This document shows positions 53,136 to 61,864 of a stretch of 64,000 nt of DNA, piece after piece. The position numbers and the translations under genes are program-made. Each line of letters starts with the position of its first letter. The first letter of the stretch is position 1. Origin of the DNA: Bacteroidales bacterium (lineage in GTDB: Bacteria > Bacteroidota > Bacteroidia > Bacteroidales > BM520). Under the pieces are notes generated by a model. It was not told where the DNA came from. It did not search any database and saw only the letters and a program-made list of their open reading frames with translations. Where the stretch lies: assembly GCA_016285515.1 (NCBI GenBank), contig JAEEQW010000005.1, forward strand, positions 99,584 through 163,583, in the 5' to 3' direction.

Positions 53136-56100
53136 ATGTCATCCAAATTTTCATCATTAGGTATCACACTATTATTTTTGATTTTTATCGGATGTTCCAA
53201 CGGAACCTCAATCACCAGTTTAAAAACAGAATACCAGTCTGATCCTATAGGTATTGACGAACAACATCCGCGTTTTTCATGGCAAATGAAATCCGACAGA
53301 TACGGTGCCCATCAGTCGGCATACCAACTTACAGTTGCCACAAGCAGAAATGCATTAGACAACGGACAATATGTCTTTAATACAGATAAGGTTAGCTCCG
53401 ACAATTCGTTGAATATCGTTTATGATGGAGATGAATTGAAGCCTTCCACAAGATATTTCTGGCAAGTGACTGTATGGGATGAAAACAATAGGCAAACCAA
53501 GTCTGATGTCGCCTGGTTCGAAACCGGACTTTTAAATTCAGGCTGGAGCAACGCACAATGGATTGGTTCTGAATTTCCTCCACTGTCCAAATACCGTTCG
53601 AATTTTGATATCGATTATGATGTGAAAGTCAATGAAAAAGGCAGCGATGCCGTTTTCATTTTTGGGGCAAGAGATTCCGCCAATTACGTTATGCTTGGCC
53701 TGCATCTCATTAACAACTCCACACACGTGATAATAAGTCATCTTCACGACGGAGTCCTGCTCAAAGATTATGAGACAAACGCCTCTAAAATTATTCCTGC
53801 ATCGGCGTTTCACAACACTCATCATATCAACATCCATTCCCAGACTGACTGGTTTGCAAGAACATACAACATTTCCATTGTCATTGACGGTGTTGCACTG
53901 TCGGAAGACCACATTGTCATTGACAACAGCAGAACTGAGATGTGGGAGCCGTACTGCCGTCTGTATTCAATAGGGTTCAAGCAGTCAAAAGAGCAGGCCG
54001 CAAACTATTCGAATATAGTCATCAGCGAAAAATCATGGAATACGGAATTGTACCGCAAGGAAAATCCGATGGAAGGAGTAGGACAAGAAGAAATCCATAT
54101 ATGGTGCCCCGGAGAAGAAAAGAGCGCACCGATGCTGCGTAAGGAAATAGCCATCAGCAAAGGGGTTTCCTCTGCAAAACTTTATGTCACAGCGAAAGGA
54201 ACATACCAGTTTTTCATAAACGGCAACAAAGTTGGACACGATTTCCTCAATCCAGGCAGTTCGGATTTCCGGCACCACATTTTCTACAACACGTATGACA
54301 TAACATCCATGCTGAAGAAAGGCGACAACGCATTGGGAGCCGTTCTTGGAGCAGGCTGGTACACTGATTATGCAATGGGACTGCAGCATCAGCAGGACCA
54401 GTATGGCGTTGAAGAATCATTGTTGGCTAAAATAATTATAGAATATAATGACGGCACAACTGAAACTGTAGTAACCGACGATTCCTGGAAATGCTATGAT
54501 TACGGCCCTATCTTAAGCAACAGTCTGCAAAACGGTGTGGATTACAATGCACGCCGTGAGGTAAAGAACTGGAATGAAGCCAATTTTGACGATTTCCAAT
54601 GGTATAATGCAAAAATATATCCGCAATTACCTGACAGCATTAAGATAATAAATTATATCGGCTCTCCTATTGTCAATGATATCACGTTGTCTGCAATTTC
54701 AGTATCAGAGCCGAAAGAAAACGTATATATCTACGACATGGGACAAAACATGGTTGGTATCCCTAACATTACATTCAAAGGTGACGCCGGACAGAAAGTC
54801 ACGATTCAGTATGGCGAAATGCTATACCCTGCGATTGTGCCTGAGAAATTGTACAATGCAGAACGCGATTCAGCAACATACGCAAAGATGAGAGGTCTGG
54901 TGTGTAATGAAAATTATCGTTCCGCCTTATGTACAGACAATTACATACTAAGCGGGAACCCGAACGGTGAAACCTTCCAGCCAGACTTCACCTATCATGG
55001 ATACCGATACCTTGTGATTTACGGACTTTCAGAGCCGTTGCCTTTGGAAAACGTGAAGGGACTTGTCTTGCATTCAGCAGGCAAACAGCTGAGCAGCTAC
55101 AACACTTCCAACGAAGACATAAATCGTCTGTATGAAAACATAATCTGGAGTCAGCGAGGCAATTTCGTCTCCGTTCCTACCGACTGTCCGCAGAGGGATG
55201 AACGTCAGGGGTGGTCGGGAGACGCCCAGATTTTCGCTCGTTCAGCCACGTACAACATGAATGTCGATCAGTTTTTCACACGCTGGTTGGTTACGGTAAG
55301 CGATGACCAAGGGGAAAACGGCAACTACTGTGATTATTTCCCGATGATTGGAACGACAGCCCAAATTCCGGACTACGGCAAAGGTTCAATGGGCTGGACT
55401 GAAGTCGGCATAATAGTCCCATGGCAAATGTATCAGCAATACGGCGACTTGAGAATCATTGAAAAGCAATATCCTTCGATGACACGTTACATGGAATATC
55501 TGCAACAACGTTCCAACAATTTCATTCAGCCTGGAGGCGGTTACGGTGACTGGCTGTCAATTGAGCAGACCAACAAATCGCTGTCCAACACAGCCTATTA
55601 TGCCTACGATGCAATGCTGATGAGCAAAATAGCTTCGGCAACAGGTAAAAACGATGATGCAAAGTATTATTCCGATTTGTATGATAATATTAAAACTGCC
55701 TTCAACTCCACATTCGTTGATTCGACAGGACATGTGATAAACGTCCCCAATTATGTGGTAAATTCCGCTCAGAACACAGTTTCAATAAAATCACAGACTT
55801 CCAATGTAGTTCCTCTGCAATTTGATTTATTTGCAGGAACGAGCAAAGACACAGCATTGCAAGCCCTCGTGCAAAATATTGGAAGTCATGGCAATACGCT
55901 CACCACAGGTTTTATCGGGACACCATACCTTAATTTAGTGTTGTCGGACAACGGATATGACAGTCTTGCCTATATCTTGTTTGAACAGACAGAATATCCG
56001 TCATGGCTGTATCCTGTGAAACAGGGAGCAACCACAATCTGGGAACGTTGGAATTCCTATACGCATGAAAACGGATTTAACAGTTTCAGCATGAATTCAT

Positions 56101-56477
56101 TCAATCACTACGCATACGGTTCCATTGAAGAATGGATGATGGCATATACCATTGGCATTCAGAGAGATGAAGACAACCCAGGCTACAAGCATTTCTTCCT
56201 GCAGCCGAGATTCGGCGGGACATTCCAATACATAAACGGCGGCTTTGAATCGGTGTACGGTCAGATTAACAGCGGCTGGAAACTGACGGGAAAAGGATAT
56301 ATTTATGATGCGGAGATACCAGCCAACACAACTGCCACCCTGCTGATTGAAACCACATCGCCCGACAAGGTCACCTTTTTGAAAGGCAAGGATGCAATCA
56401 CTGGTTCCAGTTACGAAAACGGCAAGGCAGTCTTTGAGCTGAAATCCGGAGTTTACACCGTTCAAATCAGCAATTAG
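53136..56477 (+). CDS. Alpha-L-rhamnosidase, family GH78
   Basis: 1113 residues from ATG 53136; the frame upstream to 53100 lacks a signal. Lipobox signal: LLFLIFIGCSNG, so it is probably surface or periplasm anchored. N-terminal Fn3-like domain (LKTEYQSDPIGIDEQHPRFSW...), then rhamnosidase N-terminal and concanavalin-like domains, the (alpha/alpha)6 barrel with VPTDCPQRDERQGWSGDAQ (~680-700), WERWNSY (W969, E970, likely general base), and a C-terminal beta domain. It removes terminal alpha-L-rhamnose from glycans or glycosides. No SusC/SusD pair is adjacent. Confidence 0.93.
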   Translation: MSSKFSSLGITLLFLIFIGCSNGTSITSLKTEYQSDPIGIDEQHPRFSWQMKSDRYGAHQSAYQLTVATSRNALDNGQYVFNTDKVSSDNSLNIVYDGDELKPSTRYFWQVTVWDENNRQTKSDVAWFETGLLNSGWSNAQWIGSEFPPLSKYRSNFDIDYDVKVNEKGSDAVFIFGARDSANYVMLGLHLINNSTHVIISHLHDGVLLKDYETNASKIIPASAFHNTHHINIHSQTDWFARTYNISIVIDGVALSEDHIVIDNSRTEMWEPYCRLYSIGFKQSKEQAANYSNIVISEKSWNTELYRKENPMEGVGQEEIHIWCPGEEKSAPMLRKEIAISKGVSSAKLYVTAKGTYQFFINGNKVGHDFLNPGSSDFRHHIFYNTYDITSMLKKGDNALGAVLGAGWYTDYAMGLQHQQDQYGVEESLLAKIIIEYNDGTTETVVTDDSWKCYDYGPILSNSLQNGVDYNARREVKNWNEANFDDFQWYNAKIYPQLPDSIKIINYIGSPIVNDITLSAISVSEPKENVYIYDMGQNMVGIPNITFKGDAGQKVTIQYGEMLYPAIVPEKLYNAERDSATYAKMRGLVCNENYRSALCTDNYILSGNPNGETFQPDFTYHGYRYLVIYGLSEPLPLENVKGLVLHSAGKQLSSYNTSNEDINRLYENIIWSQRGNFVSVPTDCPQRDERQGWSGDAQIFARSATYNMNVDQFFTRWLVTVSDDQGENGNYCDYFPMIGTTAQIPDYGKGSMGWTEVGIIVPWQMYQQYGDLRIIEKQYPSMTRYMEYLQQRSNNFIQPGGGYGDWLSIEQTNKSLSNTAYYAYDAMLMSKIASATGKNDDAKYYSDLYDNIKTAFNSTFVDSTGHVINVPNYVVNSAQNTVSIKSQTSNVVPLQFDLFAGTSKDTALQALVQNIGSHGNTLTTGFIGTPYLNLVLSDNGYDSLAYILFEQTEYPSWLYPVKQGATTIWERWNSYTHENGFNSFSMNSFNHYAYGSIEEWMMAYTIGIQRDEDNPGYKHFFLQPRFGGTFQYINGGFESVYGQINSGWKLTGKGYIYDAEIPANTTATLLIETTSPDKVTFLKGKDAITGSSYENGKAVFELKSGVYTVQISN

Positions 56478-56625
56478 TACGGATGCGTCGAAGGCCTGCG
56501 CCCCCAGCATAACAGCCAAGAGGAGAACAAATTCATCAATGAAGGGGAATGAGCCCGAGAGAGAGTTCAGGCAATAGGGATGGAATCCTCTATCAATAAT
56601 AGAGGAGTTGCAAGAGCAATGAGAA

Positions 56626-57487
56626 TCAGTTGAACCATTCCGATGCCGGCAGGACCTGAATCGCACATCCTGCCCATTCCATAGTTCGTTTTTCATTAAA
56701 GGTCAGAACATACAAATCATTACAATGCAACTCCTGAGCGGCTTCGGCCAATGCGCTGCACTCACGGCGTATAGTCTTATTCAATGTCATTTCGTAACTG
56801 ACTTGAACCAATTGCTTCACTCGGTTATTCTCACGCAGAACGAAATCAACCTCTTTATCATTCCGTGTGCGATAATAGAACATCGACTTTTCAGGATCAT
56901 AACCTTTCCGCAACAGGTTGACAAAGACTTGGTTCTCCAATAAACGTCCTAAATTATCGCTGGTTGAGAATGCCTTCGCTGCCACAAAACCATTGTCCAC
57001 CACATAAATCTTCTTAGGCGCCTTTGCCATCAGTTTGAGTTTGTTGTCATAGCGTGGCAGGTAATAAAACAAAAACGGCTCATGGAGATAACCCATAAAT
57101 TTTTGCGTAGTGGCAACACTACCGATACTCAGTGCATTAGCTATATCATTAGCACTTAATTGATTGCAGAAATTCGTTAAAAGATATAGCGCCATCTTAT
57201 TAATATCCTCTGTCTTGCGGATTTTATGGCGCTTAACGATATCTTTCCAAATGATTGAATCAAAAAGCGTACTGAGGTAACTTGTCACCAAGGAGCGTGC
57301 AGCAACCGTCTCCGGATAACCACCCAAACGAAGGTAGTCATCCTCCAAAACTGTGGCTTCGTTTTGCTGTTCTGGTAAGATGGCTCTTAAGCAACTCATC
57401 CGTGTTTAGAGTTGTATGACGACGGATGTAGTTTCGCGCCAACAAATCATCGCGCTCTTTTCGTTGCGAAAGAAGAATAGTTTTCAT
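56626..57487 (-). pseudogene. AAA (DUF4143) ATPase pseudogene, Walker region deleted
   Basis: An ATG at 57485-57487 opens 49 codons starting MKTILLSQRKERDDLLARN, the usual start of a Bacteroidetes AAA_14 ATPase, ending at a stop at 57338. A different frame, open from 57399 to 56626, carries the C-terminal half (LEDDYLRLGGYPETV..., YYRTRNDKEVDFVLRE..., ending ASEWFN). The ATP-binding core between these, roughly 130-150 residues, is missing, and the frame changes across the join at about 57380-57400. The 257-residue ORF is not a full protein. Confidence 0.85.
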
Positions 57488-57604
57488 GATGATTCCAAAA
57501 TTCGCTGCAAATGTACCACTTTTTATTCAATTATATTAGTGTATTGAACAAAATGAATATTTTTTTATTCAATACAAAATAGTTATTGTGCAAAAATACA
57601 GTTT

Positions 57605-57908
57605 GGGTTCAAGGGGCAAAGCCTGCACAGTAGGTACAGTCGAGCGGTTGGATTTGTCCGAAACATGGTCCAAATTATCTTCACGAATCTAGTCTACAAC
57701 ATGTTGAGATATGAGCAAACAAAACGATTGTCCATAATATAAACACATAACACGCTGATTAACAACAAATCACCCTCCCATTTAAAAAACGCAATAAATA
57801 CCTGAAAATCAGAAAACAAAATGAAATTTTGCACTGTTGTATTTTCAGATTTTGTTTAACGGACTTCGCAACATCTGAAAGCATGACGCAAATAATTAAA
57901 AATAGAAG
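57605..57908 (+). repeat. ~305 bp direct repeat, copy 1
   Basis: Begins GGGTTCAAGGGGCAAAGC and ends AAAAATAGAAG. It matches 59924-60235 over its whole length with scattered substitutions and an 8-base insertion in copy 2. The TAnnTTTG box of copy 2 (TAATTTTG) is AAATTTTG here (57824-57831). It fills most of the 448-base stretch 57488-57935, which otherwise shows no gene. Confidence 0.9.
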
Positions 57909-57935
57909 TCCCCTATTGTAATAAAAAGAATTATC

Positions 57936-58240
57936 ATGTATTACGAATATTACAGATTCATTATAATCATCATTTTAGCCCTCCTTATAGGGTCATGCGT
58001 TGTAGTAGCTTCAATGGCTAAAAAAGGGGGAGAAGTGTAGTTGGATGGGTTATTTTTAGTTTCTTCGTTTTGCCATTAGCCATAATCCTATTGTTATGCT
58101 TGGGTGAAACTGATGAAAAACGCAAAGAAAGATTGGAAGAAGAGGCTCTAATTCAATGGCAGGTTTGGGATAGGCAGAATAGGCTAAAAGAGAAGGAAAA
58201 CGAGGCTAAAAAGCAAGAAGAGCATAGAACACATTCATAA
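57936..58240 (+). pseudogene. Frameshifted small membrane protein
   Basis: An ATG at 57936 begins MYYEYYRFIIIIILALLIG... SMAKKGGEV and stops at 58038. In the -1 frame the expected continuation is intact to 58240: RSVVGWVIFSFFVLPLAI... LCLGETDEKRKERLEEE. The shift is at a run of six A and five G (58020-58030); one more G would join the frames as ...AKKGGRSVVGW. The joined protein would have two membrane helices and a charged tail, a common Bacteroidetes small protein. Recent mutation, sequencing error or programmed slippage are all possible. Confidence 0.75.
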
Positions 58241-58375
58241 AACACAGCAGAATTCTGCTACGACCAATAACGACAAGTATCGGAAAAAATAAAAACAAGC
58301 GACCATTTGGATGGTATGTCTTTACGGATAGTCATTCTGTCCTACTGGAGAAAAGAAGAAATCCATATAAATATT

Positions 58376-59713
58376 TTACACTTCCGTAAGAAGAAAAGCC
58401 ATATAGATTGGCATAGTGAGCAATTGATCCTTTCTTCCAATATTATAGTCACCCAGTTTGATGGCGCTGGTGACATGATACTTTTCAGGGTGCTTTAGGA
58501 CAGTACGCATGGACTTGGCATTGCCTGTGGTGGCCTTGCATTCAACAGGTGTACATTCTCCCCTATAACGCATAATAAAATCAAGCTCCACGCCAGCATT
58601 TTTATGATAGTAATACAACTTGCGCCCCATTTTGCCGAAGATATCGGCAATAAGGTTTTCTTTGATGGCTCCATGATAGCTAAGCAGATTGCCATGTAAT
58701 ATACTCGACTGGGTACCTTCTTCCAGCATAGAGACGAGCAGGCCAATGTCGGCCATATACACCTTAAACTCACTTTGTATGCGGTGCCCGTCAAGTGGTA
58801 ATTCTGTAATCTCCGTATTATAGCATCTGCGAATGATACCGGCATCCTCAATCCACTGAATACTCCCAGCATAGTCGCGACCTCGACCTCCCGGACGGAT
58901 AACGGTATAACTGAACTTCTTGTACTCACGGGCCAGCTGTGCAGGAATCGACTCGAAGCATTCACGTATTCGTGACTTGTCGGCTGCTACAGCATACTTC
59001 ACCATATCCGCCTTATATTCATCAATGATGCGCCTTTGTACCGAAAGCACTTTACCTATCTGTTTTGTTTCAAGGAATGTGGTCACAACTTCCGGCATAC
59101 CACCCACTACGACATACTGATGAAGCAGCTCACGGAAACGGTCGTGCAAAGCCTCTTCAACAGATAGCTCGTCGTTCAGGCATTTTTTCAGATAATCGAA
59201 ATGTATGCTTTTTATCCCATTAGCCCATAGCCATTCCTCGAAGTCCATCGGGTACATCTCGACGATATCCTCAAAGCCCACCGGTATCGAGGCTTCCTCT
59301 TCTTCTTTCTTTTCTTCCGGGGTTTTGTAGCCATTGACACCGAGCAAAGAACCTGTGCACATCACTTCGTATCGACCATCTTGGTGAAAGTATTTCAGCG
59401 AGCCTCTGGCTTTGGGGCAATCCTGTATCTCGTCAAAAACGAAACAGGTATTGCCTGCCTCGATTTCTACATGTGGCATGGCTGCCGTGATACGCATCAC
59501 GATAGCGTCTACTTCCAAATTCGGAGTGAAAAACTTCTTGTAGTCAGGATGCTCACGGAAGTCGAGAAATACAACGTTCTTGAAATGTCTTTGGGCAAAA
59601 TCCATCACGCTGCTGGTTTTGCCGCACTGGCGGACTCCTTTCACTACCAGTGGCTTGTGGGCGGTGTCATCCAACCACGATAAGAGTACATTTTCTATCT
59701 TTCGTTTATACAT
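58376..59713 (-). CDS. AAA (DUF4143) ATPase
   Basis: 445 residues from ATG 59713 (MYKRKIENVLLSWLDD); a GTG two codons upstream is also possible. Walker A is GVRQCGKTSS (26-35), Walker B-like FVFDEIQDCP near residue 93. The C-terminal part VDKSR...-like helices, AGVELDFIMRYRGECTPVECK, is the DUF4143 nuclease-like fold. Typical Bacteroidales accessory gene of unknown function. It lies between the two ~305 bp direct repeats and has a 33-bp spaced repeat over its upstream region. Confidence 0.85.
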   Translation of the reverse strand: MYKRKIENVLLSWLDDTAHKPLVVKGVRQCGKTSSVMDFAQRHFKNVVFLDFREHPDYKKFFTPNLEVDAIVMRITAAMPHVEIEAGNTCFVFDEIQDCPKARGSLKYFHQDGRYEVMCTGSLLGVNGYKTPEEKKEEEEASIPVGFEDIVEMYPMDFEEWLWANGIKSIHFDYLKKCLNDELSVEEALHDRFRELLHQYVVVGGMPEVVTTFLETKQIGKVLSVQRRIIDEYKADMVKYAVAADKSRIRECFESIPAQLAREYKKFSYTVIRPGGRGRDYAGSIQWIEDAGIIRRCYNTEITELPLDGHRIQSEFKVYMADIGLLVSMLEEGTQSSILHGNLLSYHGAIKENLIADIFGKMGRKLYYYHKNAGVELDFIMRYRGECTPVECKATTGNAKSMRTVLKHPEKYHVTSAIKLGDYNIGRKDQLLTMPIYMAFLLTEV

Positions 59714-59716
59714 AAT

Positions 59717-59793
59717 CACATTTTATAGCCGACTTTTTTGTTTAAAATTCACATTTTATAGCCGACTTTTGGTGCAAAGATACACATTTTATA
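59717..59793. repeat. Three 33-bp spaced repeats upstream of the AAA ATPase gene
   Basis: CACATTTTATAGCCGAC starts at 59717 and 59750 and a shortened copy (CACATTTTATA) at 59783: exact period of 33 bases. They lie immediately upstream of the ATPase start. The spacing, about three helical turns, fits a set of binding sites on one face of the DNA or promoter duplication. Confidence 0.75.
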
Positions 59794-59923
59794 CCAGTTT
59801 GGGAAAACGGACACGAAAAAAAATTTGGCAATTTACACCATCTGTCTGATTATAAGTATGATAGCGAAAACCGTATCAGAAAGAACTCCAAGACAAGAGC
59901 GAGAGGAAGCGCAAGGTGTGTTC

Positions 59924-60235
59924 GGGTTTATTGGGCAAAGCCTGAACAGTAGGTACAGTCGAGCGGTCGGATTTGTCCGAAATATGGCCCAAATTATCTT
60001 CACGAGTCATGTCCACAACATGTTGAGATATGAGCAAATTAAACGACTATCCATAATAGTAACACATAACACGCTGATTAACAATAAATCACCATCACAT
60101 TTAAAAAAACGCAATAAACTACTGAAAATCAAAAAACAAAATGTAATTTTGCACTGTTGTATTTTCAGATTTTGTTTAACGGACTTCGCAACATCTGAAA
60201 GTATAAAGTATGACGCAAAAAATAAAAATTAGAAG
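59924..60235 (+). repeat. ~305 bp direct repeat, copy 2
   Basis: Begins GGGTTTATTGGGCAAAGC; about 312 bases, with a short insertion (GTATAAA region at 60201-60208) relative to copy 1. It ends 13 bases before the Omp28-like start and includes its likely promoter box. With the 33-bp repeats it fills the 535-base stretch 59714-60248, which has no convincing gene. Confidence 0.9.
60144..60151 (+). promoter_or_regulatory. Putative -7 box inside repeat copy 2
   Basis: TAATTTTG, 98 bases before the Omp28-like ATG, so a long 5' leader is implied. The matching site in copy 1 has lost the first T. Confidence 0.4.
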
Positions 60236-60248
60236 TTACCTGAGAAAA

Positions 60249-61490
60249 ATGAAAAAAATATTACTATCAATTTTCATTGCTGCCGCTTGCATTTTCCAAG
60301 CATCAGCACAATCTTTCGTTGACACTGATGTTCACCAGCGCAATGTTGTACTTGAGGGATTCACTGGCCGTAGCTGCGGTTTCTGTCCCGATGCTCACAG
60401 AATTGCAAATGAAATTGCTGCTGCTCATCCGGGCAGATTCTGGGCGATAAATCTTAATGCCGGCGGTTACTCACCAACGTCCTATCCAAACCTTAACACA
60501 ACCGACGGAACCACCATTCATAGTGGTTTCTCAGTCAGCGGTTATCCAAGTGGTGTTGTCAACAGAGGTACAACATCATCTTTAGGCCGTGGTGAATGGG
60601 CAAGCGCCACAAACCAGATGCTCGCTCAAAACTCTTACGTCAATTTAGGCGGTCAGGTAACAATCAATCCTTTCACAAGAACTGCAACTATCACAGTTGA
60701 AGCTTACTACACCGGTGACAGCCCACAGTCAACCAATTTCCTTACGGTAGTCATGCTGCAGGACAGTATTCTTGGCTCACAGTCTGACTATGGTAACTTC
60801 AACCCTTCACAGTGGTATGATGAGGGCCATACTATCTACATTCACATGAACGTTTTCAGAGATGTTGTTAACAGCACTGATGCATGGGGTGACCCAATTA
60901 ACACCACTACACAGGGAACATTAGTTACAAGAACCTACACCTACGAAATCCCTGAACAAATAGGTAATCCTAATCCTGTTGATGTTGACATTAACAACAT
61001 TCATTTCCTCGCCTTCATAGCTGAATCTCAATTATATGTACAAACAGCTCAGCAACTTGAAACAGTAATAGTTTATGAAAACAATGAATTTGAGATTACT
61101 GCTATGGCTAATCCGGCTGAAGGTGGCACGATAGAAGGCGCAGGCACCTATGATGAAGGCAGCACCTGCACTCTTACCGCCACAGCCAACGCAGGCTACA
61201 CCTTCATCAACTGGACAAAAGACGGCTCAGTCGTCTCGACCAATCCGACATACAGTTTCACCGTGACTGAGGACGCAAGTTATGTGGCAAACTTTGAAGC
61301 CGAAGTTGGCCTGCCTGGTGATGCCAATGGAGATGGAGCAGTGGATGCTCTTGACATCGTCATCATCGTCAATCATATCTTTGGTGAACCCACTGAAGAA
61401 TTTGTCTTTGACAACGCTGATGTAAACGGAGATGGAGCTGTCGATGCTCTGGATATTGTTGTCATCATTAATCTTATTTTCAGCAAATGA
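60249..61490 (+). CDS. Omp28-like secreted protein with C-terminal dockerin
   Basis: 413 residues from ATG 60249 (MKKILLSIFIAAACIFQASAQ signal peptide). Residues ~30-290 resemble the Omp28 family: VVLEGFTGRSCGFCPDAHRIA with a CxxC at 43-46 and thioredoxin-like order. Residues ~290-350 form a bacterial surface repeat (CTLTATANAGYTFINWTKDG...VANFEA). The last ~58 residues are two dockerin type I calcium repeats (GDANGDGAVDALDIV, ADVNGDGAVDALDIV). The protein is exported. In cellulosome producers dockerins bind cohesins; here the partner is unknown and no cohesin is in the window. Confidence 0.85.
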   Translation: MKKILLSIFIAAACIFQASAQSFVDTDVHQRNVVLEGFTGRSCGFCPDAHRIANEIAAAHPGRFWAINLNAGGYSPTSYPNLNTTDGTTIHSGFSVSGYPSGVVNRGTTSSLGRGEWASATNQMLAQNSYVNLGGQVTINPFTRTATITVEAYYTGDSPQSTNFLTVVMLQDSILGSQSDYGNFNPSQWYDEGHTIYIHMNVFRDVVNSTDAWGDPINTTTQGTLVTRTYTYEIPEQIGNPNPVDVDINNIHFLAFIAESQLYVQTAQQLETVIVYENNEFEITAMANPAEGGTIEGAGTYDEGSTCTLTATANAGYTFINWTKDGSVVSTNPTYSFTVTEDASYVANFEAEVGLPGDANGDGAVDALDIVIIVNHIFGEPTEEFVFDNADVNGDGAVDALDIVVIINLIFSK

Positions 61491-61495
61491 CGAAG

Positions 61496-61523
61496 GTAGA
61501 GACAACGCATGCATTGTCTCTAC
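61496..61523. repeat. REP-like hairpin
   Basis: GTAGAGACAA, eight bases, TTGTCTCTAC: perfect 10-bp arms. Six bases after the Omp28-like stop codon. Similar GTAGAGAC palindromes are dispersed in Bacteroidales genomes, so it may be a mobile palindromic repeat or an mRNA end structure. Confidence 0.6.
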
Positions 61524-61566
61524 AAGGTAACCACCACAACCGTGGCACACAAAACGGCAAGCAACG

Positions 61567-61635
61567 TTAAAGGATTGAATTGTTAATCCTTTAAACAACC
61601 GATGTTTATTCATGTTTTGCGGATTGAAAATCCGC
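61567..61635. repeat. Two further hairpins
   Basis: TTAAAGGATT...AATCCTTTAA (61567-61594, perfect 10-bp arms, 8-base loop) and GCGGATT-GAA-AATCCGC (61619-61635, perfect 7-bp arms). They follow the first hairpin in the 374-base gap 61491-61864. A 14-base repeat TTCAGGGAAAGTCA occurs at 61637 and 61742 in the same gap. I see no gene there. Confidence 0.55.
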
Positions 61636-61775
61636 TTTCAGGGAAAGTCAACCCAAACCGTGACAGTGTAAACCAGATTAGGGATATGAGACAAACAATG
61701 TAAACCAATTCAGTTTAACCATCCCAAATCTGTCAACCAAATTCAGGGAAAGTCACCTCTAAAAAGTCCTTTTAC

Positions 61776-61805
61776 AAAAAAAAGACTTTGGACAGTCTTT
61801 TTTTT
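61776..61805 (+). terminator. Intrinsic terminator, perfect 12-bp stem
   Basis: Eight A followed by GACT, loop TTGGAC, then AGTC and eight T. A/T tracts on both sides allow use in either direction. It separates the Omp28-like gene from the ATPase gene at 61865. Confidence 0.8.
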
Positions 61806-61835
61806 ATCAAAATTAGACTATTTAAAGTTTTTTTG

Positions 61836-61843
61836 TAATTTTG
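61836..61843 (+). promoter_or_regulatory. Putative -7 box for the ATPase gene
   Basis: TAATTTTG, 21 bases before the ATG at 61865; it supports that start over the longer frame from 61841, which would begin inside the box. Confidence 0.45.
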
Positions 61844-61864
61844 CAGCAACAAAAGCATCCAACT

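Noticed and set aside
56587..56605. Hairpin CCTCTAT...ATAGAGG after the GH78 gene
   Set aside because: Only seven pairs and no T-run on either side; too weak for a terminator call.
59825..60232. 135-codon open frame across repeat copy 2
   Set aside because: The same frame is interrupted by a stop in copy 1 and many substitutions change residues; it overlaps the Omp28 promoter. Probably not coding.
60249..61490. Type IX secretion sorting domain on the Omp28-like protein
   Set aside because: The C-terminus is clearly a dockerin pair, with no room for a type IX sorting domain after it.
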